Source: Marinoscillum sp040218045 (GTDB lineage: Bacteria > Bacteroidota > Bacteroidia > Cytophagales > Cyclobacteriaceae). Taken from it: DNA of 64,000 nt. The translations under genes and the position numbers were made by a program. Position 1 is the stretch's first letter; every line of letters starts with the position of its first letter. Positions 61,082 to 64,000 of the stretch are shown here, one piece after another. Under the pieces are notes generated by a model. That model did no database searches. It was given only the letters and a program-made list of their open reading frames with translations, and was not told where the DNA came from. The stretch spans positions 1 through 64,000 of the forward strand of contig JAVJQA010000049.1 of the NCBI GenBank assembly GCA_040218045.1. Reading direction: 5' to 3'.

Positions 61082-62914
61082 ATGAAGAAGCAATTAAAAA
61101 ATGTCATCCGAAATGGATGGTTACTTATGGGTGTATTAGCCCTTACCATGATGTCGTGCGACCTTGGTGAAGACGAACCGGAACCAGGTGAGGTAATCGC
61201 AGGATTTACCTATGAAATTAGTGAAGACAACTATCAAGAGGTTACTTTTATTAATATCTCTCAGAATGCGGACACGTATTCATGGGATTTCGGTGATGGA
61301 AATACTTCTACTGAAAAAGACCCTGTTTACAGCTATGCTGAAGAAGCTACTTACGAAGTTACACTAACAGCTACTGGTGCAGCTGGAAGTAAAGAAAGGA
61401 AGGAAACAATTAAGATCGAGAACCCTAACAAAGCGATGGAGCGACTAACCGGGACTGATGGCAAAGTATGGCAATTAATCGCTGATGTTTCTACAGGAAG
61501 ATATCCTTATGAAGTAGGGCCCAATGCTAGAAATGAAATCTGGTGGGCATCAGGACGAAATGAAGGTCTTTGTGTGCGAGAGTGTGTGTTTGATGATACC
61601 TGGACTTTCAATACCGATGGTACCTTTACTTATGACAACAATGGCGATTACTTTGGTGATGGAGCTATCTGGGCAGCTGAATTGGTAACATGTTTCGATG
61701 CAAGTGATAATGCTAATTATGTAAACAGTGCTGGTACTGATGTGTCTGATTGGAACTCAGGAACTCATAACTTCACTTACACTCCTTCTGAAAAATCATT
61801 GGTAATTAATGGAGGATTTATAGGATTGCCTAAGGTTGGTTCTGAAGGTGAATTCACAGTACCACAAGAATCAGTGGAGTATGAGGTTGTGGAGATTATT
61901 GAAGGTGATGTTGATACACTTGTTTTAGAAACTACCTTGGTTGAAGCTGGAGGATACTGGAGATTTGTGTTGGTTAGCTATGGCACAACGCCTGAAGTTA
62001 CAGTTGATGAATGTGAGGAAGTAACTTCTGTAAATGTAACATTTAGCGTAAACATGAACGACTACACAGGTACTGCAACCACTCCAGAGTTAAATGGTAC
62101 ATTCAACGGATGGTGTGGTAACTGTAATGCCATGACAGATGATAATGATGATGGTATCTGGCAAGTGACAGTTGAATTGCCAGTTGGTGACCAAATAGAA
62201 TACAAATTCTCAGCAGATAGCTGGGCAGATCAGGAATCACTAACCGAAGGCTCTTCTTGTACAGTTACTAACGACGGTAATACAAATCGCTTCCTAACAG
62301 TAGGCGAAACCAACATGACAGTAGGTACGGTATGCTGGAACTCATGCGATAATTGTTCTGCAGTTGTAACACAGGCAGATCTTACAGGAAAGGAATGGAA
62401 AGTGATCAATGGTCCTGGAGCAGTGAGAGTTGGTCCTGGAATAGGTAATGGCTCATGGTTTACAAGTGACCAGGCCTGGATAGATGCGGCACCTTGTTTG
62501 GTTGATGATGTTTTCTCTTTTGATGCAAACGGTGGATTTACCATTGACGTTAAAGAACAGGTATTTACCGAAGCTACTATGACAGGAATTGAGGCTAATG
62601 GATGTGTAGCAATAGCGGATCTGCCAACAGAGCTAGCAAATTGGGATGGTGGAACCTTTACTTACACCATGACCGAGGCTACAGATGAGGCTTTGCCTAT
62701 GATAACTGTTACTGGTAGTGGCGCATATATCGGTTTCTATAAAGGCGCTAATGGTAAAGAATTAGCTCAGCCTGAAGATGGTTCAATCACTTATACCGTA
62801 CTGTCTTACATTGATAGATCAGACAGAGATATTATGGAAGTAACTGTTGATATTAGTGAAGCGCAGGATGGCACAGCCTACTGGACTTACAAATTGGAAG
62901 CAGCGAACAATTAA
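61082..62914 (+). CDS. PKD-containing surface glycan-binding lipoprotein (SusE/F-position)
   Basis: I start at the ATG at 61082 rather than 61046, since only this gives a clean lipoprotein signal (TMMSCD). Residues about 35-115 are a PKD domain (YSWDFGDGNTSTEKDP). Two copies of one unknown module follow at about 120-310 and 435-605, each opening with LTG...W and sharing a VGP...W and C-x-x-D-D-x-[WF]-x-F pattern. Between them lies an E-set/CBM-like domain (ELNGTFNGWCGNC, IEYKFSADSW). The position after SusD and the architecture fit a laminarin-binding protein. Confidence 0.85.
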   Translation: MKKQLKNVIRNGWLLMGVLALTMMSCDLGEDEPEPGEVIAGFTYEISEDNYQEVTFINISQNADTYSWDFGDGNTSTEKDPVYSYAEEATYEVTLTATGAAGSKERKETIKIENPNKAMERLTGTDGKVWQLIADVSTGRYPYEVGPNARNEIWWASGRNEGLCVRECVFDDTWTFNTDGTFTYDNNGDYFGDGAIWAAELVTCFDASDNANYVNSAGTDVSDWNSGTHNFTYTPSEKSLVINGGFIGLPKVGSEGEFTVPQESVEYEVVEIIEGDVDTLVLETTLVEAGGYWRFVLVSYGTTPEVTVDECEEVTSVNVTFSVNMNDYTGTATTPELNGTFNGWCGNCNAMTDDNDDGIWQVTVELPVGDQIEYKFSADSWADQESLTEGSSCTVTNDGNTNRFLTVGETNMTVGTVCWNSCDNCSAVVTQADLTGKEWKVINGPGAVRVGPGIGNGSWFTSDQAWIDAAPCLVDDVFSFDANGGFTIDVKEQVFTEATMTGIEANGCVAIADLPTELANWDGGTFTYTMTEATDEALPMITVTGSGAYIGFYKGANGKELAQPEDGSITYTVLSYIDRSDRDIMEVTVDISEAQDGTAYWTYKLEAANN

Positions 62915-62921
62915 ATTTAAT

Positions 62922-62955
62922 AACCAAGGTGGGCTTTTGGCTTCACCTTGGTTTT
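62922..62955 (+). terminator. Terminator-like hairpin between the glycan-binding protein and GH16
   Basis: AACCAAGGTG and CACCTTGGTT form a perfect 10-bp stem with a 12-base loop, ending in TTTT. It could lower transcription of GH16 relative to the binding proteins. Confidence 0.75.
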
Positions 62956-62984
62956 CATATTCTTAATATTTAAATGACTCTTTT

Positions 62985-64000
62985 GTGAAGTATTTTCTTC
63001 TATTAGCATTCATCACTTTATTCACATTGATCTCCTGTACTGAACCTTCAGACCCAGAACCCAAACTTCCTACCTTTTCTCTGAATGATTTGGAGGTGAC
63101 TGAAAAAGAGGAAGATTACAATGTGATCATTGACATATTCTTATCAGAGGCGTCAGAAGAGTTGATATTGGCCTCCTATACTACAGAAGATGGGTCTGCG
63201 AAGGATGGAGATGACTATTTGGCTGTTTCAGGCCAACTCATATTTGAACCTGGAATCACCAGGCAATCAATAAGTATTAAAATATTAAAAGATGAGAAGG
63301 ATGAAAGTGAGGAAGAATTCTCACTAATATTAAGTGATGCAGCAAATGCAATTTTTTCAGATAGTATTGCCACGGTCACAATTCTATCCAATGAAACCAT
63401 TGTTGATACCAACGAATTAGTTATCCCAACTAACGGCTATGTGTCACCAGACTCATATGATGGTTATGAAATGGTCTGGAGCGATGAGTTCGATCTGGAA
63501 TCACTTAACCTATCGGATTGGACTTACGAAATTGGAAACGGGTCAAGCGGTTGGGGCAACAATGAGTTGGAGTACTATACAGACCAAAATACATCAATGG
63601 TTGATGGTAATCTAGTAATTACTGCCAAAAAAGAATCTAAAGGAGGCTTTAATTATACGTCTTCAAGAATTATAACAAAGGATAAACAAGAGTTTAAATA
63701 TGGAAGAGTGGACATTAGGGCAGTACTTCCATTTGGTCAGGGTATCTGGCCGGCACTTTGGATGCTTGGTGAAAACATCAGCACAGTAGGATGGCCTAAA
63801 TGTGGTGAAATAGACATTATGGAAATGATTGGTGGAAGTGGGAGAGAAAGCACAGTGCATGGCACCGTACACTGGGAGAGCAATTCGGGCTATGCAAACT
63901 ATGGGGGAGGTAAAACGCTCACGGGTGCCACATTCAATGATGAGTTTCATGTATTCTCAATTATCTGGGATGAAAGTTCTATCAAGTGGCTTCTGGATGG
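62985..64000 (+). CDS. GH16 laminarinase-type endo-beta-glucanase with Calx-beta domain (3' truncated by window)
   Basis: The frame runs off the end of the window. The start is a GTG giving a lipoprotein signal (LFTLISCTE); the nearest ATG is out of frame. Residues about 28-138 are a Calx-beta-like domain (EDYNVIIDIFLSEASEE, GDDYLAVSGQLIFEPG). The GH16 domain starts near residue 163 (YEMVWSDEFD) and holds the catalytic GEIDIMEMIG with Glu275, Asp277 and Glu280, the beta-bulge form of laminarinases. It cuts beta-1,3-glucan at the surface for the SusC/D pair. Confidence 0.92.
   Translation, partial: MKYFLLLAFITLFTLISCTEPSDPEPKLPTFSLNDLEVTEKEEDYNVIIDIFLSEASEELILASYTTEDGSAKDGDDYLAVSGQLIFEPGITRQSISIKILKDEKDESEEEFSLILSDAANAIFSDSIATVTILSNETIVDTNELVIPTNGYVSPDSYDGYEMVWSDEFDLESLNLSDWTYEIGNGSSGWGNNELEYYTDQNTSMVDGNLVITAKKESKGGFNYTSSRIITKDKQEFKYGRVDIRAVLPFGQGIWPALWMLGENISTVGWPKCGEIDIMEMIGGSGRESTVHGTVHWESNSGYANYGGGKTLTGATFNDEFHVFSIIWDESSIKWLLD

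Noticed and set aside
1..64000. tRNA, rRNA or known riboswitch
   Set aside because: I scanned by eye for T-loop words such as GGTTCGAATCC and for long conserved rRNA blocks and saw none; a covariance-model search would be decisive.

Overview
The window comes from a member of the Bacteroidota, most likely a marine or soil Cytophagales-type bacterium. The evidence is SusC/SusD proteins, a type IX secretion C-terminal domain, a transmembrane beta-propeller regulator, many lipoproteins with short lipoboxes, and start sites without clear Shine-Dalgarno sequences. No rRNA, tRNA or CRISPR array was seen. Family names are recognised from sequence alone; no database was searched.

Layout. (1) Positions 1-584 hold a broken transposase chimera (IS66 head, RAYT tail) and a REP-like hairpin array. 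(2) About 0.6-18.1 kb is a plus-strand block for rhamnogalacturonan breakdown: GH2, a BNR/Asp-box propeller, GH78 rhamnosidase, an STN-esterase fusion, GH105 unsaturated-uronyl hydrolase, a Tat-exported TIM barrel, a GH141-like beta-helix, DUF3826, a GH43-like propeller and a second GH2. (3) About 18.1-21.3 kb is an AT-rich island of debris: REP arrays, a PIN-domain remnant, a MORN/YwqK-like lipoprotein, an orphan RHS tip and an overlapping lipoprotein that may be its immunity protein. (4) About 21.3-37.6 kb returns to pectin: a T9SS-secreted pectate lyase, cytoplasmic GH31, a PhyH-type dioxygenase, a sodium symporter, a four-helix-bundle (S23/IVP) element inside complementary low-complexity flanks, a LacZ-like GH2, a DapA-family aldolase, a second sodium symporter, a T9SS-tailed protein and another TIM barrel. 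A strong terminator follows.

(5) About 37.8-45.3 kb is a soluble phosphorelay island: a GAF/PAS hybrid histidine kinase, a protein with a degenerate ATPase domain plus HPt, a single REC protein, a LytTR response regulator, a PAS kinase and another single REC protein. (6) A fourth GH2 faces pyruvate carboxylase across a bidirectional hairpin. (7) About 51.5-56.1 kb carries two small envelope proteins, a ThuA-domain protein and a membrane-bound propeller/LuxR regulator. (8) From 56.3 kb a second locus runs off the end: SusC, SusD, a PKD-containing surface glycan-binding lipoprotein and a GH16 laminarinase-type enzyme, pointing to beta-glucan (laminarin).

Working model: secreted and periplasmic enzymes cut pectin backbone and side chains. 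GH105, GH78, GH2 and GH31 finish the oligosaccharides, sodium symporters import monomers, and the TIM barrels and aldolase feed deoxy-sugar acids to central metabolism. No SusC/D pair is visible inside the 37-kb pectin block. The intergenic regions of that block are unusually rich in small repeats and gene debris.
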